64,000 bases of DNA from Pseudomonadota bacterium (GCA_013285445.1 CP053448.1:992001-1056000); one strand, 5' to 3'; counted from the stretch's first letter, positions 1 to 10,123 are shown. Notes: generated by a model not told the origin, from the letters alone. A program made the numbers and translations.

Positions 1-847
1 TCAGCAGCTCGTGGACAATGAGCGTATTGCCGAGTGATTTCGACATTTTGCGCTTGTCGACGGTCACAAAACCATTGTGCATCCAGTAGCGCGCAAATGT
101 TTCGGTGCCGTGAGCACAGCGGCTTTGAGCGATCTCGTTTTCATGATGGGGAAAGACCAGATCCTGCCCGCCAGCATGAATATCGATGGTCTCCCCGAGA
201 TGCGCCGCGCTCATCGCCGAGCATTCGATATGCCAGCCCGGCCGACCCCGCCCCCACGGGCTGTCCCAGCCCGGCAGGGTATCGTCGGAAGGTTTCCAGA
301 GCACGAAATCACCCGGGTGCCTCTTGTAAGGTGCCACCTCGACCCGTGCGCCGGCGATCAGTTCGCGCCGGTCGCGTTTCGACAGGCGGCCGTAGTCGGG
401 GAACTGTTCGATATTAAACAGCACATGCCCTTCGGCAGCGTAGGCGCAGCCCCGTTCGATCAGCCGTTCGATCATGGTGACGATGGCGTCGATGTGCTCG
501 GTTGCGCGCGGCTCGACGCTGGGTCGGCGCACGCCGAGCGCGGCCATGTCCTTGTGATAGATGGCCGCATAACGCCGGGTAATGACCTCGATGGGCACAT
601 CCTCGGCCGCGGCCGCGGCGTTGATCTTGTCGTCGACATCGGTAATGTTGCGAGCGTAGACAACTCGTTCGAAGCGCCGCTCGAGCACCCGGTGCAGCAG
701 GTCGAAAATCACCGCCGGCCGGGCGTTGCCGATATGGGCGTAGCTGTAGACCGTGGGCCCGCAGGCATAAAGCGTGACCCGGCCTGGATCGAGCGGGACA
801 AACTTTTCCTTGCGCCGCGTGAGCGTGTTGAAAATCTGAATGCTCAT
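1..847 (-). CDS. cysS: Cysteinyl-tRNA synthetase, 3' end cut by window edge
   Basis: Class I aminoacyl-tRNA synthetase that charges tRNA-Cys in the cytosol. The minus-strand frame opens at an ATG (845-847) and stays open to the window edge, giving 282 codons. The N-terminus has the family block [18 protein letters not shown], which holds the HIGH-type signature and the first zinc cysteine. Further on are WHIECSAM and HHENEIAQ, and the KMSKS loop lies at residues 267-271 (positions about 35-49). The last part of the catalytic domain and the anticodon-binding tail lie outside the window. It diverges from pepQ across a 69-bp gap. Identification is secure; only the left end is missing. Confidence 0.97.
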   Translation of the reverse strand, partial: MSIQIFNTLTRRKEKFVPLDPGRVTLYACGPTVYSYAHIGNARPAVIFDLLHRVLERRFERVVYARNITDVDDKINAAAAAEDVPIEVITRRYAAIYHKDMAALGVRRPSVEPRATEHIDAIVTMIERLIERGCAYAAEGHVLFNIEQFPDYGRLSKRDRRELIAGARVEVAPYKRHPGDFVLWKPSDDTLPGWDSPWGRGRPGWHIECSAMSAAHLGETIDIHAGGQDLVFPHHENEIAQSRCAHGTETFARYWMHNGFVTVDKRKMSKSLGNTLIVHELL

Positions 848-916
848 TGATCGGAGAAATGGCGTTGACGCGCTAGAATGACAAGAGACGAAGTCTAACC
901 CAAGAGGTACGTTGCC

Positions 917-2242
917 ATGCCCAGTCCGGACGCCTTGCTCTATGGCCGTCATATCGAGCAACGCAGTCGTGAGCTCGACGCCATGCTGGCCGAGCTCGGA
1001 TACGACGGTCTGCTGATTCACTCCGGTCGCCCTCAAAACCGGCTGTTCGACGATCAGCCGCCGCCATTTCGGGCGCATCCGCCATTCGTGGCCTGGGTGC
1101 CGCAGCCGCTGGCTGCAGACAGCCTGCTTGAGCTGCGTCCAGGCTGCAAGCCGAGGCTGTGGTACTGTCAGCCGGACGATTTCTGGCATTTGCCTCCGAC
1201 GGTCCCGCCTGACTGGTGGAGTGAGGCGCTGGATATCGAGATCGTCAATGCGCCGGAGGACTGGCATGCGTGTTTCGCCGGCCGGCGGACGCTGGCCGCG
1301 ATCGGTGACGGGAATGCGCTAGACAATGTGCTGGGTGGCGCTGATCTCAATCCGCCCGAATTGCTGTGGCGCCTTGACCAGGCACGCACCCGCAAGACGG
1401 CCTGGGAACGTGAATGTATCGCGCAAGCCAATCGCCGGGCCGTTGCCGGACACCGTGCTGCGGCAGCCGCGTTCGATCGCGCTCAGTCCGAGCTGGGTAT
1501 CCACCTGGCTTATCTGGCCGCTGTGGGTCAGGACCAGGACATGCTGCCCTACAACAGCATTGTCGCGCTCAATGAACATGCAGCCGTACTGCACTACCAG
1601 TATCGGGACGCAGGTACGCCGACCGAGCGACACAGCTTCCTGATTGATGCCGGTGCCGACTGTCATGGCTACGCCGCCGACATCACGCGTACCCGATCGG
1701 CGTTCGACAGCGGCGACTTCCGGGCGCTGATCGATGCCATGGACGATCTGCAGCAGCGCCTGTGCGCCGCGGCACGACCTGGTGTGTCCTTTGTCGACCT
1801 GCATCGTCAAGCCCATCTCGGAGTCGCCTCGATACTCCAGGATGCCGGCATCGTGAACATGGCCGCTGCCGATCAGGTCGAGACCGGGGTCAGCGCATCT
1901 TTCCTGCCACACGGGCTGGGACACTTTCTCGGCGTACAGGTCCACGATGTGGCCGGCCAGGTCGATGAAGGCGGACAGCCGCTGCCGCCGCCGGATGTCT
2001 GGCCGATGCTGCGGCTGACGCGAGTGCTGGTGCCGGGCAATGTGCTGACCATCGAACCGGGTTTGTACTTTATACCCAGCCTGCTGGAACGGCTGCGTGC
2101 AAGTCGGTATGCCGACCGCGTCGACTGGTCGGCGGTGGCGGCGCTGGCGCCGTTCGGCGGCATCCGCATCGAGGACAATATCCTGGTCAGCGAATCCGAC
2201 CCGGTCAATTTCACCCGCCTGGCCTTCCTGGAGTCGTCATAG
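917..2242 (+). CDS. pepQ: Xaa-Pro dipeptidase (PepQ-type, M24B)
   Basis: Cytosolic dinuclear metallopeptidase that cleaves Xaa-Pro dipeptides during protein turnover. The protein is 441 residues, close to E. coli PepQ (443). An N-terminal creatinase-like domain is followed by the pita-bread catalytic domain. All five metal ligands can be placed: Asp in LIDAG (D244), Asp in AADITR, His in HGLGHFLG, Glu in TIEPG and Glu in GIRIEDN. An AGAGG ribosome-binding site lies just upstream of the ATG. It stands alone, divergent from cysS and convergent with the mccA group. Confidence 0.95.
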   Translation: MPSPDALLYGRHIEQRSRELDAMLAELGYDGLLIHSGRPQNRLFDDQPPPFRAHPPFVAWVPQPLAADSLLELRPGCKPRLWYCQPDDFWHLPPTVPPDWWSEALDIEIVNAPEDWHACFAGRRTLAAIGDGNALDNVLGGADLNPPELLWRLDQARTRKTAWERECIAQANRRAVAGHRAAAAAFDRAQSELGIHLAYLAAVGQDQDMLPYNSIVALNEHAAVLHYQYRDAGTPTERHSFLIDAGADCHGYAADITRTRSAFDSGDFRALIDAMDDLQQRLCAAARPGVSFVDLHRQAHLGVASILQDAGIVNMAAADQVETGVSASFLPHGLGHFLGVQVHDVAGQVDEGGQPLPPPDVWPMLRLTRVLVPGNVLTIEPGLYFIPSLLERLRASRYADRVDWSAVAALAPFGGIRIEDNILVSESDPVNFTRLAFLESS

Positions 2243-2366
2243 CCTGCAGATCTTCGGCGCCCGCGGGCAAGCCCGCAAGGAGCACCTGACGTGACCGCCC
2301 GCGGCGCCGCGATGGCTCGGCCTAGACTCACATACCTTCACAACCGGGCCTGGCCGGCAAATACCT

Positions 2367-2403
2367 CCGGGACTCTGCATGAGGCCGGAATGATGAGTCC
2401 CGG
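2367..2403. terminator. Stem-loop between convergent pepQ and mccA
   Basis: A perfect 9-bp stem (CCGGGACTC at 2367-2375 with GAGTCCCGG at 2395-2403) encloses a 19-nt loop in the gap between two convergent genes. There is no long T-run on either side, so it is not a textbook intrinsic terminator. Its position suggests it may end or protect transcripts from both sides. Confidence 0.45.
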
Positions 2404-2426
2404 GTAACCGGGCAGCGACAAGCGCT

Positions 2427-4400
2427 TCAGCTGGGCTCGACGACCAGCAGCATGGCATCGGCCTCGACGATTTCGTCCAGGCCTACGGCGAGTTCGGTGA
2501 TCGTGCCATCAACAGGGGCCTTGATGGCCAGCTCCATCTTCATCGCTTCCATGATCAGCAGGGTCTCGCCCTCGGCAACCGACTGGCCGGTCGTGGCGCG
2601 AATCTCGAGGATCTTGCCCGGCATAGGGGCAAGCAGTCGCCCGTCGCCGGCACCGCCTTCGACCACGGCCTCGAACCGGGCGTGGCGGACAACGGGCCAG
2701 CGGCGGCGATCGAGGCAGACTTCCAGGCGATGCTCGCCGGCGGCATGGATCTGCAGACGGCGGCCCCGGCCACCAAGGGTCAGGCTGAACTCGCTCTCGC
2801 TGAGCCTCTGCATGCGCATCGGGTGAGTTTCATCGTTGATCTGCAGGTCGTAGTCGCCCAGACAGCCGCTGGCCTCGAGGATCACGCGGCTTCCGGCACA
2901 CTCGATGTCCAGGGATCGTCTGACCGGCTCGCCGAGCCGCCAGCTGTCGCGGATGTCCCAGGGCGTCAGACCGCCTGCAGCCGCCTCCTGCATGAGCAGC
3001 CAGCGACCGGCTGCTGCGGCAAGCACCTCCAGCGGGGGTTTGCCGGCATCCAGGATCGCCGCCAGGTCGCGATCGAGCATGCCCGTGTCGATCGCAGCCT
3101 CGGTAAAGACCCCGGAGCCGGCCAGGGCCTGCAGGAAGCCGAGATTGGTGGCGGGACCAGCGACGAAACAGGTCGCCAGGGCCTGGTTGAGTCGGGCCAG
3201 GCAGGCCTCGCGCGTGCTGTCATGAACGACCAGCTTGGCGATCATCGGGTCGTAATGCATGCTGACCTGGTCACCGGAAATTACGCCCGAATCGATGCGC
3301 ACCCGGTCGCTTTCAGGCAGCACCAGCGCGTCAATACGCCCGGTCGACGGCACGAAGCCCTGATCGGGATCCTCGGCGTAGATGCGCGCTTCCATGGCAT
3401 GGCCGCTGGCGCGGATTTCGTCCTGCCTCAACGGGAGCGCTTCACCAGCGGCGATGCGCAACTGCCACTCGACCAGATCCAGGCCGGTAGTCAATTCGGT
3501 GACCGGGTGCTCGACCTGCAATCGAGTGTTCATTTCCAGGAAGTAAAACGCCTCGTCTTCGACCATGAACTCAACGGTACCGGCGCCGACGTAGTCGACC
3601 GCTTTGGCCGCCCTGACGGCGGCGGCCAGCAGGTCTTGCCGGATGCGCTGGTCCAGGTTGGGCGCAGGCGCCTCTTCGATTATTTTCTGGTGCCTGCGCT
3701 GGCTGGAGCAGTCGCGCTCGAACAGGTGGACCGTGGTCCCGTGGCCGTCGGCAAAGATCTGGGCCTCAATATGCCGTGGACGCTCAAGGTAGCGCTCCAG
3801 GATCATGCGTTCGTCGCCAAAGGCGCCGGATGCCTCGCGCCGCGCGGACTTCAGTGCCTCCAGGAAGTCCTCTTTCGAACGGACCACGCGCATGCCCTTG
3901 CCGCCGCCGCCGGCCGCCGCTTTCAGCATCAGCGGGAAGCCGACGCGCCCGGCCTCCTTCATCAACGCGTCGTCGGCCTGGTCGTCGCCGTGGTAGCCGG
4001 GGATCAGCGGCACATTGGCGGTTTCCATTCGCGCCTTGGCCGCTGCCTTCGAGCCCATCAGTTCCATCGTTTCCGGCGCGGGTCCGATCAGGATCAGGCC
4101 GGCATTGCGCACGGCCCGGGCGAAGCCGGCGTTTTCGGCCAGAAAGCCGTAGCCGGGGTGGATCGCCTCGGCGCCCGTGGCGCGGGCCGCCTCGATGATG
4201 CGGTCGATGTCGAGGTAGGACTCGCGCGCCGGCGCCGCCCCGACGTGGACGGCGCGGTCGGCCAGGCGCACGTGGCGGGCACTGGCGTCAGCATCGGAAT
4301 AGACGGCCACCGTTTCCACGCCCAGGCGGCGGCAGGTGGCGATGATGCGGCAGGCGATCTCGCCTCTGTTGGCAATCAGAACGGTCTTGAACATGGTCAT
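2427..4400 (-). CDS. mccA: Methylcrotonyl-CoA carboxylase biotin-containing alpha subunit
   Basis: Biotin carboxylase plus biotin carrier subunit (LiuD/MccA) of 3-methylcrotonyl-CoA carboxylase in leucine and isovalerate breakdown. The N-terminus TVLIANRGEIACRI opens the biotin carboxylase fold; the ATP-grasp glycine-rich loop KAAAGGGGKGMRVV and the active-site run EMNTRLQVEHPVTE are clear. The C-terminus carries the biotinylation site EAMKME. The start is ATG 4400 (657 residues) or ATG 4394 (655 residues); neither has a strong ribosome-binding site, and the longer frame to 4490 reads into an intergenic repeat. An acetyl- or propionyl-CoA carboxylase subunit is possible by domain alone, but the neighbouring mccB and hydratase favour methylcrotonyl-CoA. 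Confidence 0.9.
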   Translation of the reverse strand: MTMFKTVLIANRGEIACRIIATCRRLGVETVAVYSDADASARHVRLADRAVHVGAAPARESYLDIDRIIEAARATGAEAIHPGYGFLAENAGFARAVRNAGLILIGPAPETMELMGSKAAAKARMETANVPLIPGYHGDDQADDALMKEAGRVGFPLMLKAAAGGGGKGMRVVRSKEDFLEALKSARREASGAFGDERMILERYLERPRHIEAQIFADGHGTTVHLFERDCSSQRRHQKIIEEAPAPNLDQRIRQDLLAAAVRAAKAVDYVGAGTVEFMVEDEAFYFLEMNTRLQVEHPVTELTTGLDLVEWQLRIAAGEALPLRQDEIRASGHAMEARIYAEDPDQGFVPSTGRIDALVLPESDRVRIDSGVISGDQVSMHYDPMIAKLVVHDSTREACLARLNQALATCFVAGPATNLGFLQALAGSGVFTEAAIDTGMLDRDLAAILDAGKPPLEVLAAAAGRWLLMQEAAAGGLTPWDIRDSWRLGEPVRRSLDIECAGSRVILEASGCLGDYDLQINDETHPMRMQRLSESEFSLTLGGRGRRLQIHAAGEHRLEVCLDRRRWPVVRHARFEAVVEGGAGDGRLLAPMPGKILEIRATTGQSVAEGETLLIMEAMKMELAIKAPVDGTITELAVGLDEIVEADAMLLVVEPS

Positions 4401-4410
4401 TTGAATATTG

Positions 4411-4553
4411 GAACCACGCAATAGCACGGAAAAACACGGAAGAGAGATCGGGCTGCTGGTGCATCCGCGCTGCAAATCGCGCCCCTGCAAGTTCGCAAGG
4501 GGATCAGTTTCCTTTCTCTTTCAATCCGTGTCATTCCGTGTTTTCCGTGGTTC
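4411..4553. repeat. Intergenic element with CACGGAA-type inverted arms
   Basis: The gap between the hydratase and mccA is bounded by two related arms in opposite orientation: GAACCACGCAATAGCACGGA onward at 4411-4440, and its near reverse complement at 4525-4553, ending CCGTGGTTC. Each arm repeats the core CACGGAA. The roughly 85 bp between arms shows no open frame of interest. It looks like a small non-coding dispersed repeat sitting between two genes of one operon. Confidence 0.6.
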
Positions 4554-4560
4554 ATGGTTT

Positions 4561-5355
4561 TCAGGAATCGCCCGCAACCCACGAGGGCTTGCGCTTTTCG
4601 AGGAAGGCGTTGAGGCCTTCCTGGCCTTCGCGCGAGACGCGCAGAGCAGCGATCAGCTCGGCGGCGCGGTGATCGGTTTCAACCGGGTCATGGCGGCCGC
4701 TGGCGATGGTGTGGATCAATTCCTTGCAGTGGGCCTGGGCATGTGGCCCGCCGGCCAGCAGCTGCCTGATCCGGCCGCTGATGTGGTCGTCGAGCTGGCT
4801 TTCGGCAACGATGTCGCCGACCAGACCGATATGCATGGCGCGCTCGGCGTCGATGCGATCGCCGGTGAGCATGTAGTGGCGCGCCTGATTGATGCCGATG
4901 CATGCAATCACGAACGGTGCAATGGTGGCTGGTGCCAGGCCCAGTCTCACCTCCGTGAGCCCGAACTTCGCTGTATCGACTGCAACGGCCAGGTCGCAGC
5001 AGGCAATCAGCCCGACGGCGCCGCCGAAGGCATGGCCGTTGACGCGCGCAATGGTGGGGCAAGGCAATTGGTCGAGTTTTCTGAGCATGGCCGCCAGGCG
5101 CCTGGCGTCATCGCGGTTTTCTGACTCGGAGGCCCTGACCATGGCCCGCATCCAGTTCAGATCGGCGCCGGCCGAAAAGCTCGTGCCCTCGCCGGTGAGG
5201 ACCATCACCCGCGCATTCTCGTTGACGGTTCTGTCGAAGGCTGCCGAGAGCTCGGCCACCAGCTCGGCGTTGAAGGCGTTGTGCACCTCGGGCCGGCTGA
5301 GCGTTACCGTGGCGACGCCGCGATCGTCGATATCGAGATTCAGTAGTTCAGTCAT
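4561..5355 (-). CDS. liuC: Enoyl-CoA hydratase, probable methylglutaconyl-CoA hydratase
   Basis: Crotonase-fold protein of 264 residues. It has the oxyanion-hole segments FSAGADLNWM and NGHAFGGAVGL and the usual C-terminal helical region. The position between mccB and mccA suggests hydration of 3-methylglutaconyl-CoA to HMG-CoA in leucine catabolism. It is transcribed with mccB upstream (79-bp gap) and mccA downstream (about 160 bp, filled by a repeat). Sequence alone cannot tell it from other short-chain enoyl-CoA hydratases, so the substrate is inferred from the neighbours. Confidence 0.85.
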   Translation of the reverse strand: MTELLNLDIDDRGVATVTLSRPEVHNAFNAELVAELSAAFDRTVNENARVMVLTGEGTSFSAGADLNWMRAMVRASESENRDDARRLAAMLRKLDQLPCPTIARVNGHAFGGAVGLIACCDLAVAVDTAKFGLTEVRLGLAPATIAPFVIACIGINQARHYMLTGDRIDAERAMHIGLVGDIVAESQLDDHISGRIRQLLAGGPHAQAHCKELIHTIASGRHDPVETDHRAAELIAALRVSREGQEGLNAFLEKRKPSWVAGDS

Positions 5356-5381
5356 AGCAGTAGGAATGCGGTTTACGGTTT

Positions 5382-5423
5382 ACGGTTTACGGGGAGGCTT
5401 CGGCCAGGTTTTCCGTAAACCGT
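5382..5423. repeat. Hairpin with TTTACGG tandem units between mccB and liuC
   Basis: Three near-perfect GGTTTAC units (about 5370-5390) run into ACGGTTTACGG at 5382-5392, which pairs perfectly over 11 bp with CCGTAAACCGT at 5413-5423 across a 20-nt loop. It lies wholly in the spacer of a presumed operon. It may act as an mRNA processing or attenuation structure, or simply be a dispersed repeat. Confidence 0.6.
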
Positions 5424-5434
5424 CTCCTGTCTCA

Positions 5435-7042
5435 TTACATGCGGAATACGCCGAAGCGTTCGCGTTCGATCGGCGCGTTGGCTGAAGCCGCGATCGCCAG
5501 ACCCAGGACGCGGCGGGTGTCGACCGGATCGATGATGCCGTCATCCCAGAGTCGCGCCGTGGCGTAGTAAGGGTGCCCCTGGGTTTCATACTGGTCTCGG
5601 ATCGGCATTTTGAACTTTTCCTCCTCGTCTTCCGGCCATGCTTCGCCGCGGGCTTCCAGGGCGTCACGCCGCACCGTGGCGAGCACGCCGGCGGCCTGTT
5701 CGCCGCCCATGACCGATACCCTTGCATTCGGCCAGATCCACAGGAATCGGGGCTGGTAGGCACGGCCGCACATGGCGTAGTTGCCCGCGCCGAACGACCC
5801 GCCGATGATGACCGTGAACTTGGGCACATGCGAGCAGGCCACGGCGGTCACCATCTTGGCACCGTCCTTGGCGATACCGGATTGTTCATATTTCTTGCCG
5901 ACCATGAAGCCGGTGATGTTCTGCAGGAACACCAGCGGAATGTTGCGCTGATTACACAGCTGGATGAAGTGCGCGCCCTTCTGGGCTGACTCGGAAAAGA
6001 GAATGCCATTGTTGGCCACAATACCGACCTTGTAGCCATGAATGTGGGCGAAGCCGCAGACCAGGGTGTTGCCGTAGCGGGCCTTGAATTCGGAAAACTC
6101 GGAACCGTCGACGACGCGGGCAATGATCTCGCGCACCTCATAGGGGTAGCGCGTATCGTCTGGCAGGATGCCGTAGATGTCCTCGACCGGCCAGGCCGGC
6201 TCGATCGGCTCTCGGGCCGTGCCGAACGCCGGCGCGGGCCGGTTGAGGTCGGCCACCAGGTCGCGGGCGATGGCCAGGGCATGCAGGTCGTTTTCGGCGA
6301 AGTGGTCGGCGACGCCCGACAGGCGGGTGTGCACGTCGGCGCCGCCGAGCGTCTCGGCATCCACTTCCTCGCCGGTTGCGGCCTTGACCAGCGGCGGGCC
6401 GCCGAGAAAGATCGTGCCCTGTTCCCTGACGATGATGGCCTCGTCGCACATCGCCGGCACGTAGGCACCGCCGGCCGTGCACGAGCCCATCACCACCGCG
6501 ATCTGCGGGATGTTCTTCGCCGACAGCCGGGCCTGGTTGTAGAAGATGCGTCCGAAATGGTCGCGGTCGGGAAAGACCTCGTCTTGCAGCGGCAGGAAGG
6601 CGCCGCCGGAATCGACCAGGTAGATGCAGGGCAGGTGGTTTTCCAGCGCAATGTCCTGCGCGCGCAAGTGCTTCTTGACCGTCATTGGCAGGTAGGAGCC
6701 GCCCTTGACCGTGGCGTCGTTGGCCACGACCATGCATTCGACGCTGTTGATCCGCCCGATCCCGGCCACGACGCCTGCCGAGGGCGCCTCATCCTTGTAC
6801 ATGCCGTTGGCCGCCAGCGCGCCGATCTCGAGGAACGGGCTGCCGGGGTCGAGCAGCGTGCGGATGCGCTCGCGGGCGAGCAGCTTGCCGCGGGCCTCGT
6901 GTTTCTCGCGCGAGCGCTCCGGCCCGCCCAGCGCCGTCTGCGCCAGCTTTTCGCGCAGATCGGCGGCGAGCTGGCGGTGATGCTCGGCGCGGGTGAGGAA
7001 GTCCGCGTCCTTGCGGTTGACGTGGCTGTCCAGGCGGGGCAT
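5435..7042 (-). CDS. mccB: Methylcrotonyl-CoA carboxylase carboxyltransferase beta subunit
   Basis: Carboxyltransferase that moves CO2 from carboxybiotin to 3-methylcrotonyl-CoA, partner of the biotin subunit downstream. The acyl-CoA-binding N-half contains [12 protein letters not shown] and [13 protein letters not shown]; the C-half contains [15 protein letters not shown] and the family tail [19 protein letters not shown] region. The ATG at 7042 is preferred over the GTG at 7048 because a TGGAG site sits five bases before it; this gives 535 residues, the usual length for LiuB. First gene of the run. No isovaleryl-CoA dehydrogenase or LiuR-type regulator gene lies next to it in this window. 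Confidence 0.93.
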   Translation of the reverse strand: MPRLDSHVNRKDADFLTRAEHHRQLAADLREKLAQTALGGPERSREKHEARGKLLARERIRTLLDPGSPFLEIGALAANGMYKDEAPSAGVVAGIGRINSVECMVVANDATVKGGSYLPMTVKKHLRAQDIALENHLPCIYLVDSGGAFLPLQDEVFPDRDHFGRIFYNQARLSAKNIPQIAVVMGSCTAGGAYVPAMCDEAIIVREQGTIFLGGPPLVKAATGEEVDAETLGGADVHTRLSGVADHFAENDLHALAIARDLVADLNRPAPAFGTAREPIEPAWPVEDIYGILPDDTRYPYEVREIIARVVDGSEFSEFKARYGNTLVCGFAHIHGYKVGIVANNGILFSESAQKGAHFIQLCNQRNIPLVFLQNITGFMVGKKYEQSGIAKDGAKMVTAVACSHVPKFTVIIGGSFGAGNYAMCGRAYQPRFLWIWPNARVSVMGGEQAAGVLATVRRDALEARGEAWPEDEEEKFKMPIRDQYETQGHPYYATARLWDDGIIDPVDTRRVLGLAIAASANAPIERERFGVFRM

Positions 7043-7330
7043 GGGCACTCCAGGCGGTCAAAGCGCTCCATTGTAGCCTGTTGGTCCGTTGGCTGGTTCG
7101 CTGCTTGGCTGGTTGATACCCGCATGGGTCGGCCTTGGGCCGGCCACCGGCGCCGGTTCCGGCGGATGGGCGGTCATCCCGCCACACCTTCCGACCTCGA
7201 ACCCCGTCCGTCGGGGACGCGGCCCCGACCTACATTTTGGTGGCGCCGGATTCGCAGGTCGCGGTCGCACCCTCGACGGGTCGGGGTGCAACGTCCGACG
7301 CCGGAGTCCGGATTCCGAGGTCCAAACCTG
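7043..7330. other. Intergenic region upstream of mccB and rpsO
   Basis: This is most of a 440-bp gap between divergent mccB and rpsO. No credible gene is visible; the open frames are GC-rich noise. It holds a GTCGGGG...CCCCGAC hairpin (listed separately) and a GCACC...GGTGC inverted repeat near 7269-7292. The mccB promoter should lie at its left end but no convincing -10/-35 pair was identified. Confidence 0.6.
7210..7229. repeat. GTCGGGG-type short hairpin repeat, copy 1
   Basis: GTCGGGG (7210-7216) pairs with CCCCGAC (7223-7229) around a 6-nt loop and is followed by CTACA. A diverged copy with the same layout lies at 39472-39496 between sufB and sufC. The pattern resembles short palindromic intergenic repeats of proteobacteria. 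No function can be assigned. Confidence 0.55.
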
Positions 7331-7360
7331 TTGCCCCACTTCGATTCAAGCGGTTATAAT
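7331..7360 (+). promoter_or_regulatory. Sigma-70 promoter of rpsO
   Basis: TTGCCC at 7331-7336 and a perfect TATAAT at 7355-7360, 18 bp apart, stand 120 bp upstream of rpsO. The resulting leader of roughly 115 nt could hold the S15 autoregulatory structure known in other bacteria, but this was not folded here. Confidence 0.75.
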
Positions 7361-7482
7361 GCTCTGCTTGGTAAAGTCTGGCGGCTGGGGCTTTTGCACA
7401 AAGCCCGGTCTGGGGTATCCCTCAGTGGGTTTTCTGGAAAAGCCCGGTCGCCCGTTGCAACGTTCGAGGAGTAAATTAACCG

Positions 7483-7752
7483 ATGTCTCTGAGCGCACAA
7501 GAAAAGAGCCAGGTCGTCAAGGAGTACCAGCTCGACGAGGGTGATACGGGTTCACCGGAGGTGCAGGTGGCGTTGCTGACCGCACGCATTCAGCATCTGA
7601 CCGGGCACTTCGAGAAACACAAGAAGGACCATCACTCCCGCCGGGGACTGCTCAAGCTGGTCAATCAGCGTCGTTCACTGCTCGATTACGTCAGGAAGAA
7701 GGACATCCAGCGTTATCGCGACCTGATCGAGCGGCTTGGCCTGCGCCGTTAA
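7483..7752 (+). CDS. rpsO: 30S ribosomal protein S15
   Basis: S15 binds 16S rRNA early in assembly of the small subunit. The protein is 89 residues, the standard length. The diagnostic stretches [24 protein letters not shown] and [12 protein letters not shown] are intact. A GAGGAG site lies at 7466-7471. It is followed by an intrinsic terminator and then pnp, the conserved gammaproteobacterial rpsO-pnp order. Confidence 0.99.
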   Translation: MSLSAQEKSQVVKEYQLDEGDTGSPEVQVALLTARIQHLTGHFEKHKKDHHSRRGLLKLVNQRRSLLDYVRKKDIQRYRDLIERLGLRR

Positions 7753-7778
7753 GAAGCCGATTATCCGATTGATACTGA

Positions 7779-7816
7779 AACCCCGGCGGCTCACTGGCTG
7801 TTCCGGGGTGTTTTTT
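7779..7816 (+). terminator. Rho-independent terminator after rpsO
   Basis: ACCCCGG and CCGGGGT form a 7-bp GC stem around a 16-nt loop, followed at once by GTTTTTT. It lies in the rpsO-pnp gap and may allow partial read-through to pnp. Confidence 0.8.
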
Positions 7817-7844
7817 ATTGCAAGTGCAAAGTGGAGTGAGTGAA

Positions 7845-9947
7845 GTGAGGAAATTCAGCAAGACATTCAAATTCGGCGAGCATGACGTCACGCTCGAAAC
7901 CGGGCATGTGGCGCGCCAGGCCGACGGTGCGGTGCTGGTCACGATGGCCGACACCGTGGTCCTGGTCACTGCCGTGGCCCGCAAGGAGGCCAAGCCGGGT
8001 CAGGCGTTTTTCCCCCTGACCGTCAATTACCAGGAAAAATTCTATTCCGCCGGCCGCATTCCCGGCGGTTTTTTCAAACGCGAGGGGCGTCCGACCGAGA
8101 AGGAAACCCTGACCTCGCGCCTGATCGACCGGCCGATTCGACCGCTGTTTCCGAAGGGCTTCATGAACGAAACCCAGGTCATCGCCACGGTGATGTCGTC
8201 GAACCCTGAAGTCGACGCCGACATTCCGGCCATGATCGGCGCCTCGGCCGCGCTGTCGCTCGCCGGCGTGCCCTTCCAGGGCCCGATTGGCGGCGCCCGC
8301 GTCGGTTTCGTCGATGGTGAGTACGTGATCAATCCCACCGCCACGCAGCTCGACGAGTCGCGCCTGGACCTGGTCGTTGCCGGCACGTCCGAGGCCGTGC
8401 TCATGGTCGAATCCGAAGCCGATCAGCTGTCCGAAGAGCAGATGCTTGGTGCGGTCACCTTCGGTCACGAGCAGATGCAGGTGGCGATCAACGCCATCAA
8501 CGAACTGGTTGAAGTGGCCGGCAAGCCCAAGTGGGACTGGCAGGCGGCCGAGCGTCCGGCCGGCCTGGATGAGAAGGTTGCGGAACTGGCTTCCGAGGGT
8601 CTGGCCAAGGCTTACGAAAATACCGACAAGATGATTCGTCGCGAGGCCATCAGTGAACTGCGCGCGAGCGTGATCGAGAAGCTGTGCCCGGAAAGTGACG
8701 AGAACGCTCCGGGTGAGGATGAGGTCAAGGACGAATTTGCCGCGCTCGAGAAGAAGTACGTGCGCGACCAGATCCTCGACGGCAAGCCACGCATCGACGG
8801 CCGCGACCTGACCACGGTTCGCCCGCTGGATATGTCGGTCGGTGTCTTTCCGCGCACTCACGGTTCGGCTATTTTTACCCGCGGCGAGACCCAGGCGATG
8901 TGCGTGGTCACGCTCGGTACCGGCCGCGATGCGCAGATCATCGACGCGATCGAGGGTGAGTACAAGGAGCAGTTCATGCTCCACTACAATTTCCCGCCGT
9001 TCTGCGTTGGAGAGACCAGCTTCATGCTCGGGCCGAAGCGTCGCGAGATCGGCCACGGCAAGCTGGCCAAGCGCGCGCTTGCCGCCGTGGTGCCCAAGGG
9101 TGAGGAATTTCCCTACGTGCTGCGCATCGTCTCGGAAATCACCGAGTCCAACGGTTCGAGTTCGATGGCCACCGTCTGCGGCTCCTCGCTGGCCATGATG
9201 GACGCGGGTGTGCCGGTCAAGGCGCCGGTGGCAGGCATCGCCATGGGCCTGATCAAGGACGGCGACCGTTTTGCCGTACTCACCGATATCCTGGGCGACG
9301 AGGATCACCTGGGCGACATGGACTTCAAGGTGGCCGGTTCGGCCAACGGCGTGACCGCGCTGCAGATGGACATCAAGATCACCGGTATTACCCGGGAGAT
9401 CATGGAAGTTGCGCTCAAGCAGGCCAATGCCGGCCGCGCCCACATTCTCGAGCAGATGAACCAGGTCATCGACCATCCGCGCGAGGAAATGAGCGAGTAT
9501 GCCCCGCGGCTGTTTACCATGAAGGTCCATCCGGACAAGATCCGCGACGTGATTGGCAAGGGTGGTACCACCATCCGCCAGATCACCGAGGAGACCGGCA
9601 CGACGATCGACATCCAGGACGACGGCACGGTTACGATTGCCTCGGTCAACCAGGCCGCCGCCGATGATGCGCGCAAGCGTATCGAGCAGATTACCGCTGA
9701 TGTTGAAGTCGGCGCGATCTACGAGGGTACGGTTACCAAGATCATGAATTTCGGTGCTTTCGTGACCATTCTGCCCGGCAAGGACGGTCTGGTGCATATC
9801 TCGCAGATCTCCGACAAGCGAGTCGAAAACGTTACCGACGAGCTCAAGGAAGGTGACCGGGTCAGGGTCAAGGTGCTGGAGGTCGACAAGCAGGGTCGCA
9901 TCCGCCTGAGCATGAAAGCGCTCAAGGAAGACCAGGGCGAGTCCTGA
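7845..9947 (+). CDS. pnp: Polyribonucleotide nucleotidyltransferase (PNPase)
   Basis: 3'-to-5' phosphorolytic exoribonuclease and degradosome component. It has two RNase PH domains (with [12 protein letters not shown] in the first and [20 protein letters not shown] in the second), then KH ([12 protein letters not shown]) and S1 ([18 protein letters not shown]) domains. The start is taken as GTG 7845 with GGAG at 7833-7836. The longer frame would begin at a TTG inside the T-tract of the rpsO terminator, which is implausible. From GTG the protein has 700 residues, normal for the family. Confidence 0.97.
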   Translation: MRKFSKTFKFGEHDVTLETGHVARQADGAVLVTMADTVVLVTAVARKEAKPGQAFFPLTVNYQEKFYSAGRIPGGFFKREGRPTEKETLTSRLIDRPIRPLFPKGFMNETQVIATVMSSNPEVDADIPAMIGASAALSLAGVPFQGPIGGARVGFVDGEYVINPTATQLDESRLDLVVAGTSEAVLMVESEADQLSEEQMLGAVTFGHEQMQVAINAINELVEVAGKPKWDWQAAERPAGLDEKVAELASEGLAKAYENTDKMIRREAISELRASVIEKLCPESDENAPGEDEVKDEFAALEKKYVRDQILDGKPRIDGRDLTTVRPLDMSVGVFPRTHGSAIFTRGETQAMCVVTLGTGRDAQIIDAIEGEYKEQFMLHYNFPPFCVGETSFMLGPKRREIGHGKLAKRALAAVVPKGEEFPYVLRIVSEITESNGSSSMATVCGSSLAMMDAGVPVKAPVAGIAMGLIKDGDRFAVLTDILGDEDHLGDMDFKVAGSANGVTALQMDIKITGITREIMEVALKQANAGRAHILEQMNQVIDHPREEMSEYAPRLFTMKVHPDKIRDVIGKGGTTIRQITEETGTTIDIQDDGTVTIASVNQAAADDARKRIEQITADVEVGAIYEGTVTKIMNFGAFVTILPGKDGLVHISQISDKRVENVTDELKEGDRVRVKVLEVDKQGRIRLSMKALKEDQGES

Positions 9948-9958
9948 TCGAAACCCGG

Positions 9959-9992
9959 CAGCTGCCCGGACCACCGGGCAGCTGACGTTTTC
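9959..9992 (+). terminator. Intrinsic terminator after pnp
   Basis: A perfect 11-bp stem (CAGCTGCCCGG at 9959-9969 with CCGGGCAGCTG at 9974-9984) with an ACCA tetraloop is followed by ACGTTTTCC. It begins 11 bp after the pnp stop codon. Confidence 0.85.
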
Positions 9993-10123
9993 CAGAAGCA
10001 ACCAAGCGCAAAGAGCGCCGGGAACGCAGAGCACTGGAATGAGCGCGGGTTCATTTACCTTGGCTCCTTGCGGTTTTCTTTTTGTCTCACTGAATGCTGC
10101 GCCATGACGGCCAAGGACGACGC

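Noticed and set aside
77..850. A 257-codon plus-strand frame over cysS
   Set aside because: The minus strand encodes unmistakable cysteinyl-tRNA synthetase motifs.
2390..2425. TGATGAGTCCCGGG resembling a hammerhead ribozyme core
   Set aside because: The second conserved GAAA element is missing and the stem II fit is only partial; better explained as a hairpin between convergent genes.
2682..4424. A 580-codon open frame on the plus strand opposite mccA
   Set aside because: It is antisense to a certain gene, has no recognisable motif and arises from GC-rich third positions.
7815..10034. A 739-codon minus-strand frame covering pnp
   Set aside because: Shadow of pnp; no ribosome-binding site and no family-like pattern.
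9993..10093. GCGCAAAGAGCGC-like words between pnp and the DUF6165 gene
   Set aside because: They look like degenerate spacer repeat, but no clear inverted or direct copy could be defined.
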